This document shows, one piece after another, positions 50,526 to 58,846 of a stretch of DNA of 64,000 bases. Each line of letters starts with the position of its first letter. Positions within the stretch are counted from its first letter, which is position 1. Source of the stretch: Lachnospiraceae bacterium UBA7202 (lineage in GTDB: Bacteria; Bacillota; Clostridia; Lachnospirales; Lachnospiraceae); assembly GCA_002490705.1 (NCBI GenBank), contig DKUO01000021.1, positions 26,748 to 90,747 on the forward strand. The letters are read 5' to 3'. The notes under the pieces were generated by a model that made no database searches, was not told where the DNA came from, and saw only the letters and a list, made by a program, of their open reading frames with translations. The position numbers and the translations under genes are program-made.

Positions 50526-51407
50526 TCAGCTCAATTTGCCGTTTGTCACTGCCTGTTCAAGGGTATCATCGTAGGTGGTGATCACCTTCTGATTGCTTTC
50601 ATACTGCCGCTGTAAGGTAATCATATTCACCATTTCTGTCACAACGGAAATATTTGACATTTCCAGAAAGCCCGAATGAATCTGGGTATTCGTACCAAGC
50701 TCCTCGGCCATCGCTTCCCTGTCAATCTCCGTCGCGCCGTCTACAGGCTGGAACAAATTCTCTCCAAACCGTTCCAGATAATTGTAATCTTCAAAATCGG
50801 TGACGTCGATAGTCGCAACGATCTCGCCCTCCTGAAAGATATCGCCGTTTGTGTTTATGCTGATATCCCGCCCCAGGTCCAGCTGGATTCTCTGACCATC
50901 CTCATCTAATACAAAATCGCCGTCATGGGTGGTCAGATAACCCTGCGCATTCATAGTAAAACTGCCGTCTCTCGTGTACTTGATGGAAGTCTCTCCCGCC
51001 TTATTCGTATACTGTACCGAGAAAAAACCCCTGTCGGTAAGAGCCAGATCCAACACATTTCCCGTTTCCTTGATCGGTCCCTCGGAGTAATCCACATAAT
51101 TTTCACCGATCTTTACGCCGAGATTTAATCCGGTCTTACTGATTCTTCTTTCCATATATGTCTCGTTTAACGGATTGTTCGCCTCTGCCTCATCCACCGG
51201 CCTGTTGGTCGCCATCGGTCTGGGAAGATTACCCGCCTCAGACAAATCCTTGATCTTATAGGCAAGTACCGTATCAAAAGCCTCGCTCGTAGTGCCTTCT
51301 TTCTTAAAGCCATTGGTTGTGGCATTCGCCAGATTGTTCGTCAAAACATCCATCCTGTGCTGTTCGTTAATCATGCCTGTGTAGGCTGTGTACAATCCTT
51401 TAAGCAT
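50526..51407 (-). CDS. Flagellar rod/hook-basal-body protein (FlhO/FlgF-like)
   Basis: 293 residues. It begins MLKGLYTAYTGMINEQHRMD with LTNNLANATTNGFKKE and ends VVTEMVNMITLQRQYESNQKVI. Paralogue of the next gene, separated by 38 nt. In the mbl-flhO-flhP order it corresponds to flhO; FlgF is the proximal rod equivalent. Confidence 0.93.
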   Translation of the reverse strand: MLKGLYTAYTGMINEQHRMDVLTNNLANATTNGFKKEGTTSEAFDTVLAYKIKDLSEAGNLPRPMATNRPVDEAEANNPLNETYMERRISKTGLNLGVKIGENYVDYSEGPIKETGNVLDLALTDRGFFSVQYTNKAGETSIKYTRDGSFTMNAQGYLTTHDGDFVLDEDGQRIQLDLGRDISINTNGDIFQEGEIVATIDVTDFEDYNYLERFGENLFQPVDGATEIDREAMAEELGTNTQIHSGFLEMSNISVVTEMVNMITLQRQYESNQKVITTYDDTLEQAVTNGKLS

Positions 51408-51419
51408 ACCTTAAATACC

Positions 51420-52412
51420 TTAATCCTCTCTGTATCCTGCCAAAAACTCTACGTATTTTCCTGTGCCAATCGCCACCGCCGTCATGGGATCCTCTGCCGT
51501 CATGGTGTTAATGCCTGTCTTAGCTGCGATCAGATCCTCCAATCCACGAAGAAGGCTTCCGCCGCCCGTCAGGACAATGCCGCGGTCTGCGATATCCGCC
51601 GCCAGCTCAGGGGGCGTCTTTTCAAGTACGCTGTGAATCGTCTCCACAATCTGCACCGTCGTCTCATGCAGCGCCTCTTCGGTCTCCTCCGAAGAAACCT
51701 TGACGGTTCTGGGCAGTCCTGTCACCAGATTACGGCCTCTCACATCCATATAGTCTACTTCCGGCCGCTTGAACGCCGATCCGATTTTTATCTTCAAATC
51801 CTCCGCCGTCCGTTCACCGATCAGCAGATTGTGTTTTTTACGCATATAGCGCACGATGGCCTCGTCGAAATCGTCCCCCGCTATCTTAATGGAAGCGCTG
51901 ACCACCGTACCGCCCAGAGAAATCACCGCAATATCGGATGTACCGCCGCCGATATCAACGATCATATTTCCGCAGGGCTTGGAAATATCAATGCCTGCAC
52001 CGATCGCCGCCGCAATGGGCTCCTCTATAATGGAAACCTCTCTTGCACCCGCCTGATAGGTCGCATCCTCCACGGCCTTCTTCTCCACTTCGGTCACACC
52101 GCTGGGCACGCACACCGCAATGCGGGGCTTGCGAAACGTCTTTTTACCCAGAGCTTTCTGGATAAAATACTTCATCATTTTCTCTGTGACCTGATAGTCG
52201 GAGATAACGCCCTGTCTCAAGGGCCTTACCGCCACAATGTTGCCCGGCGTCCTGCCAAGCATGAGGCGCGCGTCCTCGCCGATTGCCTTGATCTTATTCG
52301 TATCCCTGTCGAAAGCTACCACAGAGGGCTCCTTCAACACAACGCCTTTGCCTCTGATATATACTAAAATACTGGCTGTGCCAAGATCTATACCGATATC
52401 CGTAAACTGCAT
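51420..52412 (-). CDS. mbl: MreB/Mbl rod-shape actin homologue
   Basis: 330 residues. Actin-fold motifs: phosphate 1 GIDLGTASILVYIRGKG, VPSGVTEVEKKAV, phosphate 2 MIVDIGGGTSDIAVISLGG, and adenosine loop ILTGGGSLLRGL. It guides lateral wall synthesis. I prefer the name Mbl because the two flagellar rod genes downstream reproduce the Bacillus mbl-flhO-flhP order and no mreCD genes follow; sequence alone cannot separate the paralogues. Confidence 0.9.
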   Translation of the reverse strand: MQFTDIGIDLGTASILVYIRGKGVVLKEPSVVAFDRDTNKIKAIGEDARLMLGRTPGNIVAVRPLRQGVISDYQVTEKMMKYFIQKALGKKTFRKPRIAVCVPSGVTEVEKKAVEDATYQAGAREVSIIEEPIAAAIGAGIDISKPCGNMIVDIGGGTSDIAVISLGGTVVSASIKIAGDDFDEAIVRYMRKKHNLLIGERTAEDLKIKIGSAFKRPEVDYMDVRGRNLVTGLPRTVKVSSEETEEALHETTVQIVETIHSVLEKTPPELAADIADRGIVLTGGGSLLRGLEDLIAAKTGINTMTAEDPMTAVAIGTGKYVEFLAGYRED

Positions 52413-52778
52413 TTACCTTTGTTCCCCTTCCCGAGAGTCAGTACCGTGTCATTTCATTCATCATATAGCCCGCAAACTCGCGCTTCGCGCTTACTTTTCC
52501 AATGCGGCTATTATATTATACCCTCATTGCAGTGGTTTTTCAAAGGTTTTTATCATTTTTTTCGAAAAAATTAAAAAACGCCAAAAACAGAACGGTTCCG
52601 TCCGTTCTGAATTCAGCATCCGTGCTCTTATTTTATTATCGGACGAAAGGGTAAAAATGTTTACCCATCGCGGCATTTCTTTGTAAAAATTTTTGATACA
52701 GATTTTTCCAGATATGTTATACTCTTTGCAGACACAGAACAGCGGCCCGAAAAGGCTTCGTACGACATGGAGGTAATG
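52413..52778. other. Intergenic region between divergent mbl and ABC-class ATPase genes
   Basis: It holds the mbl promoter (next entry), a GAACGG/CCGTTC hairpin at 52589-52608, and for the plus-strand gene an extended -10 (TGTTATACT) near 52715-52723 with TTGATA about 19 nt before it. Otherwise nothing recognisable. Confidence 0.5.
52515..52543 (-). promoter_or_regulatory. Promoter of mbl
   Basis: TTGAAA (52538-52543), a 17-nt spacer and a perfect TATAAT (52515-52520) on the minus strand, about 100 nt from the mbl start. Confidence 0.7.
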
Positions 52779-54440
52779 ATGCGAACACAGACAGAACTGC
52801 AAACAAAACTGAGAGAAATCGACCACAAAGGCTACAAAGCCTACAAGGTCTTAGAAGGAGAATACGATTTCGGGGCGTACCGCCTCTGTATTGACCATGT
52901 ACAGGGCGATCCCTTTGCCACCCCTTCTCGGGTGCGGATCGTATACCGGAATCAGGGAAATATTCCCACCGCCTATTTTGAGAGCAAACACCGCCGAATC
53001 GCAGTAGAGGATTATCTGCTCCGCTGTCTGCACCGGGCCCTGCGAAGCGGGGACGGAAGGGCCGCAAAGGGTTCCGGCAAAAGCGGTCTGGTGACAGCCT
53101 GCCGGGTGGGACAGGAAATTCTGGAAACCACTGCCATGCACATCGGTAAGGACGCGATTGAAGCGCGGATCGAGGTCGGTTTTCCCGCCTTCGGGCGGAC
53201 GATTGCCGCAGGAGAGCTTTCCCAGATTCTTTTTCATCAGCTTCCCGATCTGGCGCAAAAATGCTTCCGTATGGAACCGCGCATGAAACAGGACTTAGAC
53301 AAGGTGACTGCCCTTGCAGACGACCAGCAGTTTATCAGAGAGGCACTCTCTGAGCATGACCTCGCGGCCTTTGTGGCGGACGGCTCCATCCTGCCCAGAG
53401 AAAGCGGCGTGTCCCAAAGGCCCTTGAAAGACGCTGTTGTCTTCAAAAGCCCCGACTCTCTGGCCCTCACCTTAACGCTCCCCCACCGGGGAGAAGTGCG
53501 GGGCATGGGTATCCGCAGAGGTATCACCGTGATCGCGGGCGGCGGTTTCCACGGGAAATCTACCCTGTTAAAGGCATTAGAGCGGGGCGTATATAATCAT
53601 ATCGCCGGGGACGGCAGGGAGCTTGTCATCACCGACGAGACTGCTTTTAAACTGCGGGCCGAGGAGAACCGCTGTATCCATGAGACAGATATTTCCATGT
53701 TTATCAACAACCTGCCGATGAAGTCGGACACCACCCGTTTCCAGACCGAAAACGCCAGCGGCAGCACCTCTCAGGCCGCCAATACCGTGGAGGCTCTGGC
53801 CTCCGGCAGCACGGTGCTTCTCATTGACGAGGACACCTCCGCCACCAACTTCATGGTACGCGACACCCGCATGGCCACCTTGGTCTCCGACGAGAAAGAA
53901 CCCATCACGCCCTTTATCCGCAAGATCAGAAGCCTGTATCAGGATCTGGGCATTTCTACTATATTAGTGGCGGGAAGCTCCGGTGATTATCTGTCCGTGG
54001 CTGACACCGTGCTGCAAATGGACTGCTACGAGACAAAGGATGTGACCGCGCGGGCCAAGGAGCTTGCGGTAGAATTGATTGAAGAAAAAGTACAAAAAAA
54101 TAATTGGGTGAAAAAAACCGTCCGCAAAAAGCAGATTGAAAAGGCGCGAACCCACGGCTGGGATACGATCAGCTTAGACAAAAACGAGATCGATCTGCGC
54201 TATCTGGAACAGATCGTGGGGGAGAGCCAGACCGCCGCTCTTGCCTATATCATGCAGTATGTCCTTGACCGAATGGCCGACGGGAAAAAGACCATTCCCC
54301 AGTTGGCGGAAGAAGTTTCCCGGAAGTTGGAAAAGGAAGGGATTCTCGCCCTGACGCCGAAAAACTACGGGACAGGCCCCGCCGCTTATGTGAGGCGGCA
54401 GGAGATTCTGGCGTGTCTGGCGAGGTATCGGATGCTGTAA
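52779..54440 (+). CDS. Predicted ATPase of the ABC class (ABC_ATPase family)
   Basis: 553 residues from the ATG at 52779, which has GGAGG 5 nt upstream; ATGs one and four codons earlier are too close to or before that site. The family is recognised by VTACRVGQEILETTAM, Walker A GGGFHGKSTLLKAL, and the ABC-like signature ASGSTSQAAN with LLIDEDTSATNFMVRD as Walker B. A GxYNHIAGDGRE stretch follows Walker A. The family is soluble, occurs alone rather than with permeases, and its function is not established, though an RNA-related role has been suggested. A strong terminator follows. Confidence 0.88.
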   Translation: MRTQTELQTKLREIDHKGYKAYKVLEGEYDFGAYRLCIDHVQGDPFATPSRVRIVYRNQGNIPTAYFESKHRRIAVEDYLLRCLHRALRSGDGRAAKGSGKSGLVTACRVGQEILETTAMHIGKDAIEARIEVGFPAFGRTIAAGELSQILFHQLPDLAQKCFRMEPRMKQDLDKVTALADDQQFIREALSEHDLAAFVADGSILPRESGVSQRPLKDAVVFKSPDSLALTLTLPHRGEVRGMGIRRGITVIAGGGFHGKSTLLKALERGVYNHIAGDGRELVITDETAFKLRAEENRCIHETDISMFINNLPMKSDTTRFQTENASGSTSQAANTVEALASGSTVLLIDEDTSATNFMVRDTRMATLVSDEKEPITPFIRKIRSLYQDLGISTILVAGSSGDYLSVADTVLQMDCYETKDVTARAKELAVELIEEKVQKNNWVKKTVRKKQIEKARTHGWDTISLDKNEIDLRYLEQIVGESQTAALAYIMQYVLDRMADGKKTIPQLAEEVSRKLEKEGILALTPKNYGTGPAAYVRRQEILACLARYRML

Positions 54441-54466
54441 AAATGTGTAATGCATATTGAACCCTT

Positions 54467-54502
54467 TAAAAGACGGGGAAGATAGCTCTTCCCCGTCTTT
54501 TA
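54467..54502. terminator. Strong bidirectional terminator
   Basis: A perfect 15-bp stem (AAAAGACGGGGAAGA with TCTTCCCCGTCTTTT) around TAGC, flanked by A and T runs. It serves the ABC-class ATPase gene and probably the exported-protein gene converging from the right. Confidence 0.92.
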
Positions 54503-54551
54503 AAAAGTATATCGCGGACCGTCAAACTGAACATGCGCACAGTTTTCTCAA

Positions 54552-55421
54552 CTATTCAATCGTTTCAACCTCCATCGCCACTGCCTCTCCCACTGCACTG
54601 TCAAGTGCAGATTCCGTTATTCTTCGCGAGGTGTCCGTAATCAACCCTAAAAATGTCTGATCATACCGTGAAAAGTCCATGTTGACAATTTCTCCGTTCT
54701 CGCCAATAACGTTTACTGCAATCGTCGGATCATTTCCGGAATACCCCTGACAATTGTACTCTACCCTGTCTACCGGACTGCTGATCAGCTCGCATTCCTC
54801 CGCTTTCTTTTTTGCAAGCTCCGCATAGATACCGTAATCTTTTTCCAGCGCCGCATCATAGCCAAGTGGAACGCTTACCGCTAACTGTCTTCCATAGCCA
54901 ATGTTGAAAAGCTCCCCTGTCACAGCATCTATCATATATGTCCATCTCGTACTCTCCGGCGTCTGCTCTTTCTGAAACAGGACATCGCCCGACCAAAAAG
55001 GACGGGGGAAGGTTTCCGTTCCCGAAGTGTAACTCATGTACACATAAGCGCCCTCCAAATCTAACCCAAAAACGTTATGCAAATATTGCGCTCCGACTTC
55101 CGCAGCCTCCTCCATTGTCAGATCCGTATCCGTAGGCGTCCCGATATTCAGGCTGTCCATGCTTACCGTATAGTTTACCTTTCCTGTTTCTTCGTTTTTT
55201 GTTTCTTCCTTCTCTCCCCCTTTTTCTTCTTCCGCTTTTTCCACGGACTGCGGCAATACTTTTTCCGGACTGTTCCAAACCTGATAGGTGGTGGGAACTT
55301 TCTCCACTTTTCCGTCATTCGCCGCCAGAGCCATTTCTGCCGCCGAGTTAAAGAGGATCGTGCCTGCGCCGATAATGGCAAATGTTGCTGCTGTCAATTT
55401 TAAAATGTTTTTCTGTTTCAT
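54552..55421 (-). CDS. Exported protein near a two-component system, PepSY-like features
   Basis: 289 residues with a signal peptide (about 1-33, ending ALAAND; no lipobox). A Glu/Lys-rich linker (55-80) precedes a domain where TDTDLTMEEAAEVGAQYL, TRWTYMIDAVTGELFNIGYG and a second similar half resemble PepSY repeats. It is encoded directly downstream of the histidine kinase, so it is probably a regulated output or a sensor partner. Function unknown. Confidence 0.65.
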   Translation of the reverse strand: MKQKNILKLTAATFAIIGAGTILFNSAAEMALAANDGKVEKVPTTYQVWNSPEKVLPQSVEKAEEEKGGEKEETKNEETGKVNYTVSMDSLNIGTPTDTDLTMEEAAEVGAQYLHNVFGLDLEGAYVYMSYTSGTETFPRPFWSGDVLFQKEQTPESTRWTYMIDAVTGELFNIGYGRQLAVSVPLGYDAALEKDYGIYAELAKKKAEECELISSPVDRVEYNCQGYSGNDPTIAVNVIGENGEIVNMDFSRYDQTFLGLITDTSRRITESALDSAVGEAVAMEVETIE

Positions 55422-55539
55422 AGTGAAACTCCTTTCTGATTTGTTTTGATAGATACACTATAAAACTGCTCTGTATCCAAAAAATATCAGAGTTATTTCA
55501 GACATGTAAAATGATTACATTTACTAAAAAAATTTTTCA

Positions 55540-56940
55540 TTATGCAGGAAACGACAATTTCACCACCGTTCCTTTTCCCGGTTCGGAAACAAACGACATG
55601 TCCGCGTGATGAATCTGTACGATTTTCTCACAGATAGCGAGCCCGAGTCCTGCCCCGCCGGAAGCACGGCTGCGCGCCTTATCAACGCGGTAAAAAGCTT
55701 CTCTGATATGGGATATTTGCCCCGGTTCCATGCCAATCCCATGATCCTTTACTTCCAACACAACATTAGATTTCTCCAAATAGGCGGAAACACAGACTTC
55801 TTCTTCCTGCCTGCTTGCCTTGATCGCATTATCAATCAGATTATTGATCAGTATCAAAAGCTGTTCCATGTTTCCCCTGATAACGCATCTTTGAGACAAC
55901 GCATAGGACAGTCTTATTTTCTTTTCTTTTGCCCTCATATACATCGCTTTTTCCGACTGCATAAAAAGCTCTCTCACGGAACACTCGCCATCTTTCATTT
56001 CATCCCTGCAAAACAATGCCATGTCAAGAAGCTGATAAGCCATATTCTGGAGCCTGTTGCACTCGGACATGATAAACTGCGTACATTCATAACGTTCTTC
56101 TTCCGACACAGGCGCCTTTTGCATGTATTCCGCATACCCGTAAATTGCCGTCAGCGGAATCCGCAATTCATGAGAGAAATTATCAATAAACTGCTGTTTC
56201 TGCTCCGCGGCCTCCTCAAGCTGCTTGATCTGCCTTTCCACCTGTTCTACCATAAGATTAAAATTGTATGCCACGCGGGAAATTTCATCCTTTCCATGAA
56301 CCGGAATCCTGCTGTCATAATTTCCGTTTGCAATCTTTGCCGAAGTGCTGGAAATCTGTCTCAACGGGCGAAAAATGATATTTAAAAACTGAAAAAGAAC
56401 AAATGACATCATAAGCATTGCTACGGCGCCGGTAAGAAAAAGAATGTTTTTCGTATGACGCCATGACTGAATGGTATCGCTCAAGTCTCCGATATACATA
56501 AGGCCGTAATCCTGCCATGGAGCCGGAAAGCTGCCATAAACGCACAGGACGGGGCGATTCCCATTTTCCATATAAACAAGCCTTTCCTGACTGTATCCTG
56601 TGTCCGGCGGAAAAATCATGTTATCCTCCGCCGCAAATCCGGGGCTTTCATAAATCCATTCCCCAGAAAAAGCCACCGCAAGTCCGTTTCCCTTTCCCTG
56701 TAAATACCGGGAATACAAACGCATTACATTATCTATATTTCCCTCCACTGAGTTTCCCCTCTGCTCCAACGCCTGCATATCTCCAAGTAACGACGACGCA
56801 ATGACATAATGCTCCGCGAGACATTTGTCTCGGACAATGGAAAATTTATCTTTCAAAATCACAATGGAAACAATCAGAATCACCGAATTGAGGAGTACGG
56901 TAAAAAGAAACAGCACCGTAAAAAAAGTCTTTTTTTTCAT
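55540..56940 (-). CDS. Sensor histidine kinase (intact)
   Basis: 466 residues: two membrane helices (about 5-28 and 160-185) around an extracellular sensor, a HAMP linker, HisKA with the phospho-His in DNFSHELRIPLTAIYGY, and an HATPase with NNLIDNAIKAS, DHGIGM and GGAGLGLAICEKIV. It should phosphorylate an OmpR-type regulator; the gene directly upstream is such a regulator but is broken (see pseudogene). Start ATG overlaps the regulator stop (ATGA), the usual coupling of a two-component operon. Confidence 0.92.
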   Translation of the reverse strand: MKKKTFFTVLFLFTVLLNSVILIVSIVILKDKFSIVRDKCLAEHYVIASSLLGDMQALEQRGNSVEGNIDNVMRLYSRYLQGKGNGLAVAFSGEWIYESPGFAAEDNMIFPPDTGYSQERLVYMENGNRPVLCVYGSFPAPWQDYGLMYIGDLSDTIQSWRHTKNILFLTGAVAMLMMSFVLFQFLNIIFRPLRQISSTSAKIANGNYDSRIPVHGKDEISRVAYNFNLMVEQVERQIKQLEEAAEQKQQFIDNFSHELRIPLTAIYGYAEYMQKAPVSEEERYECTQFIMSECNRLQNMAYQLLDMALFCRDEMKDGECSVRELFMQSEKAMYMRAKEKKIRLSYALSQRCVIRGNMEQLLILINNLIDNAIKASRQEEEVCVSAYLEKSNVVLEVKDHGIGMEPGQISHIREAFYRVDKARSRASGGAGLGLAICEKIVQIHHADMSFVSEPGKGTVVKLSFPA

Positions 56941-57424
56941 TCACGAACCTCCAGCCGATATCCCAGTTTATATACTGTCTTGATATCATCTTCCAAGTGC
57001 AGTTTCTGACGCAGCCTCTGTATATGGACGTCCACAGTGCGAGTGCCTCCGTCAAAATCATATCCCCACCCACACCATATCCAGCAGTTTTTCTCTGGAA
57101 AGGGCAATGTTTCGGTTTCTAATCAGTACCTCCAACAGTTCGTATTCTTTCGGCGTACATTCGACCGCCGTTCCCTTCCGGAAAACCTGATGCCTCTCAA
57201 AATCACATTTCAAATCACCCATCACAAATTCTGTCTCTGCTTTTTTGGTCCGCCGCAATACTGCCTCTACCCTTGCCGCCAATTCCAGCATCTGAAAAGG
57301 TTTTGTCAGGTAATCATCCGCTCCCATCGAAAGCCTGTGTGCAATGATGTCCCGTTAGACTTAAATTTCTACGTATCAATTCATTAATGGAATTTTCATC
57401 CTCCACAATCAATATTTCAGCCAA
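56937..57424 (-). pseudogene. Broken OmpR-family response regulator
   Basis: The remains are in order. From a TTG or GTG start at 57424/57433 the frame reads LAEILIVEDENSINELIRRNLSL, the receiver's first strand and acidic pocket. After AFDG near 57325 it jumps to GADDYLTKPFQMLELAARV, so about 60 residues, including the phospho-acceptor Asp, are missing, and the join is out of frame. Further on, a 4-nt duplication (GTGG) near 57066 puts a stop after VWVGI; in the shifted frame the winged-helix end continues WGYDFDGGTRTVDVHIQ and ends LGYRLEVRE. Two independent lesions show the gene is dead. Confidence 0.88.
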
Positions 57425-57512
57425 TTTTTTCACCCCTTTTTTGATAATAAAAAGTATAGCTCATAAATGTTTCAAAATTGTAAAAGTATAGTAAAAATTC
57501 CAAAGAATAAAA

Positions 57513-57562
57513 TAGCCCCGCAGAATCCTTTTTTATTGCATAAAGTATTCTGCGGAGCTAAA
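57513..57562 (-). terminator. Terminator downstream of the RhuM gene
   Basis: A 14-bp stem with one mismatch (57513-57526 with 57547-57560); on the minus strand TTTTATTC follows. It lies about 150 nt past the RhuM stop. A second imperfect hairpin lies nearer to the gene at about 57665-57705. Confidence 0.7.
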
Positions 57563-57713
57563 CAGAAACACATCTCTCACTGTTTTATAGATACTATGCT
57601 AAACCACTGCGCGTGCACATTTCTCATTCCTATGTTTATTAGGATGCTTTGAAAATTTTTACCGGCAAGAGGGGGGAAAAAGAATCCGCAACTGCGTTCT
57701 TCTTCCTCCCTGC

Positions 57714-58745
57714 TTATTCTGTATCTTTTGATATATCCGCAATCAAACGGTCAAAGTCGCTCTGATAGGTTCTATCTTGTAAAACATGGTATTTTTCAAA
57801 CTCATTTTCTGCAAAGGCTTTGGCAATAGCAGTGGTAACCTTACCTTTATCATGTAAAATATCCTCTTCATTAAACTGTAAGAAGGCATCTAATCGACCG
57901 GCCCAATCTTTCATATACATAATGTTTCCACGACGAGCCTGCCTCTCTGCATAATCCAAATACATCGTCACAATCTCGTTCAAATTGGTCATCTCTGCTT
58001 CATTTAAATAGTTTTTGGCAATTGTTACATCCGACTTGCGAATACGTCCTTCAGGAGCATTTTTCCATGTGGTCAGTCCCATATTGGGTTTTGTACTGTC
58101 AGCTCGTCCATAAATCAACTCTGCCGCTGTTTGATGTGTTATGGCATAATGGAGCTTGTTCTGCACCGTTGCAAAAAATTCCTTCGTAATGGAGCTATGT
58201 ACATCATAGTCAGCGCTGCATTGAGAATAGATGTCAGTAATTTTCTGATAAAAACGGCGCTCACTGGAACGAATGTCTCGAATACGCTCCAACTGTTCCT
58301 CAAAATAGTCTTTGCCAAAGAAGTTTTCAGGTTCTCGCAACCGTACATCATCCATTACATAACCTTTGATGATAAATTCCTTTAATACACGGTTTGCCCA
58401 GATACGAAACATAGTTGCTTTTCGGGAGTTGACACGATAACCTACTGCAATAATGGCATCCAGATTGTAGTAATTGGTATTATATTGCTTGCCGTCTGCC
58501 GCAGTTGTTTCCATTTTGGAAACAACTGAACCCTCAGCTAACTCGCCGGATTCAAAAATATTTTTCAAATGCTTGGAAATAGCAGCTTTCTGCACCTCGA
58601 ATAGTTCTGCCATTTTTGCTTGAGTCAGCCACAGGTTTTCTTGATACAGTAAAATCTCAACTCGAACATCGCCGCTGTCTGTTTTATAAAACAAGATTTC
58701 TCGTGTTTCATAGGGGGTAAGTCCGTGTTCTTCACTTGAATTCAT
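57714..58745 (-). CDS. RhuM-family protein
   Basis: 343 residues. The N-terminal LYQENLWLTQAKMAELFEVQ is a helix-turn-helix followed by ISKHLKNIFESGEL, and the body has NLDAIIAVGYRVNSRKATMFRIWANRVLKEFI, cited here by its core AVGYRVNSRKATMFRIWAN, the RhuM signature. RhuM was first noted in a Salmonella pathogenicity island and members are often carried on genomic islands beside Fic/Doc-type genes or alone; biochemical function is unknown. The gene stands alone between a broken regulator and uvrA, is AT-richer than neighbours, and looks acquired. Confidence 0.88.
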   Translation of the reverse strand: MNSSEEHGLTPYETREILFYKTDSGDVRVEILLYQENLWLTQAKMAELFEVQKAAISKHLKNIFESGELAEGSVVSKMETTAADGKQYNTNYYNLDAIIAVGYRVNSRKATMFRIWANRVLKEFIIKGYVMDDVRLREPENFFGKDYFEEQLERIRDIRSSERRFYQKITDIYSQCSADYDVHSSITKEFFATVQNKLHYAITHQTAAELIYGRADSTKPNMGLTTWKNAPEGRIRKSDVTIAKNYLNEAEMTNLNEIVTMYLDYAERQARRGNIMYMKDWAGRLDAFLQFNEEDILHDKGKVTTAIAKAFAENEFEKYHVLQDRTYQSDFDRLIADISKDTE

Positions 58746-58846
58746 TTTCTATTCCCTTCCTATCCTCCACTCCTTTTTTTGCTACGGTTCTTATAGAAAT
58801 TCGAAAAAAGGGGGGGAGCCTTACAGATTTTGATGATCGCCATATG

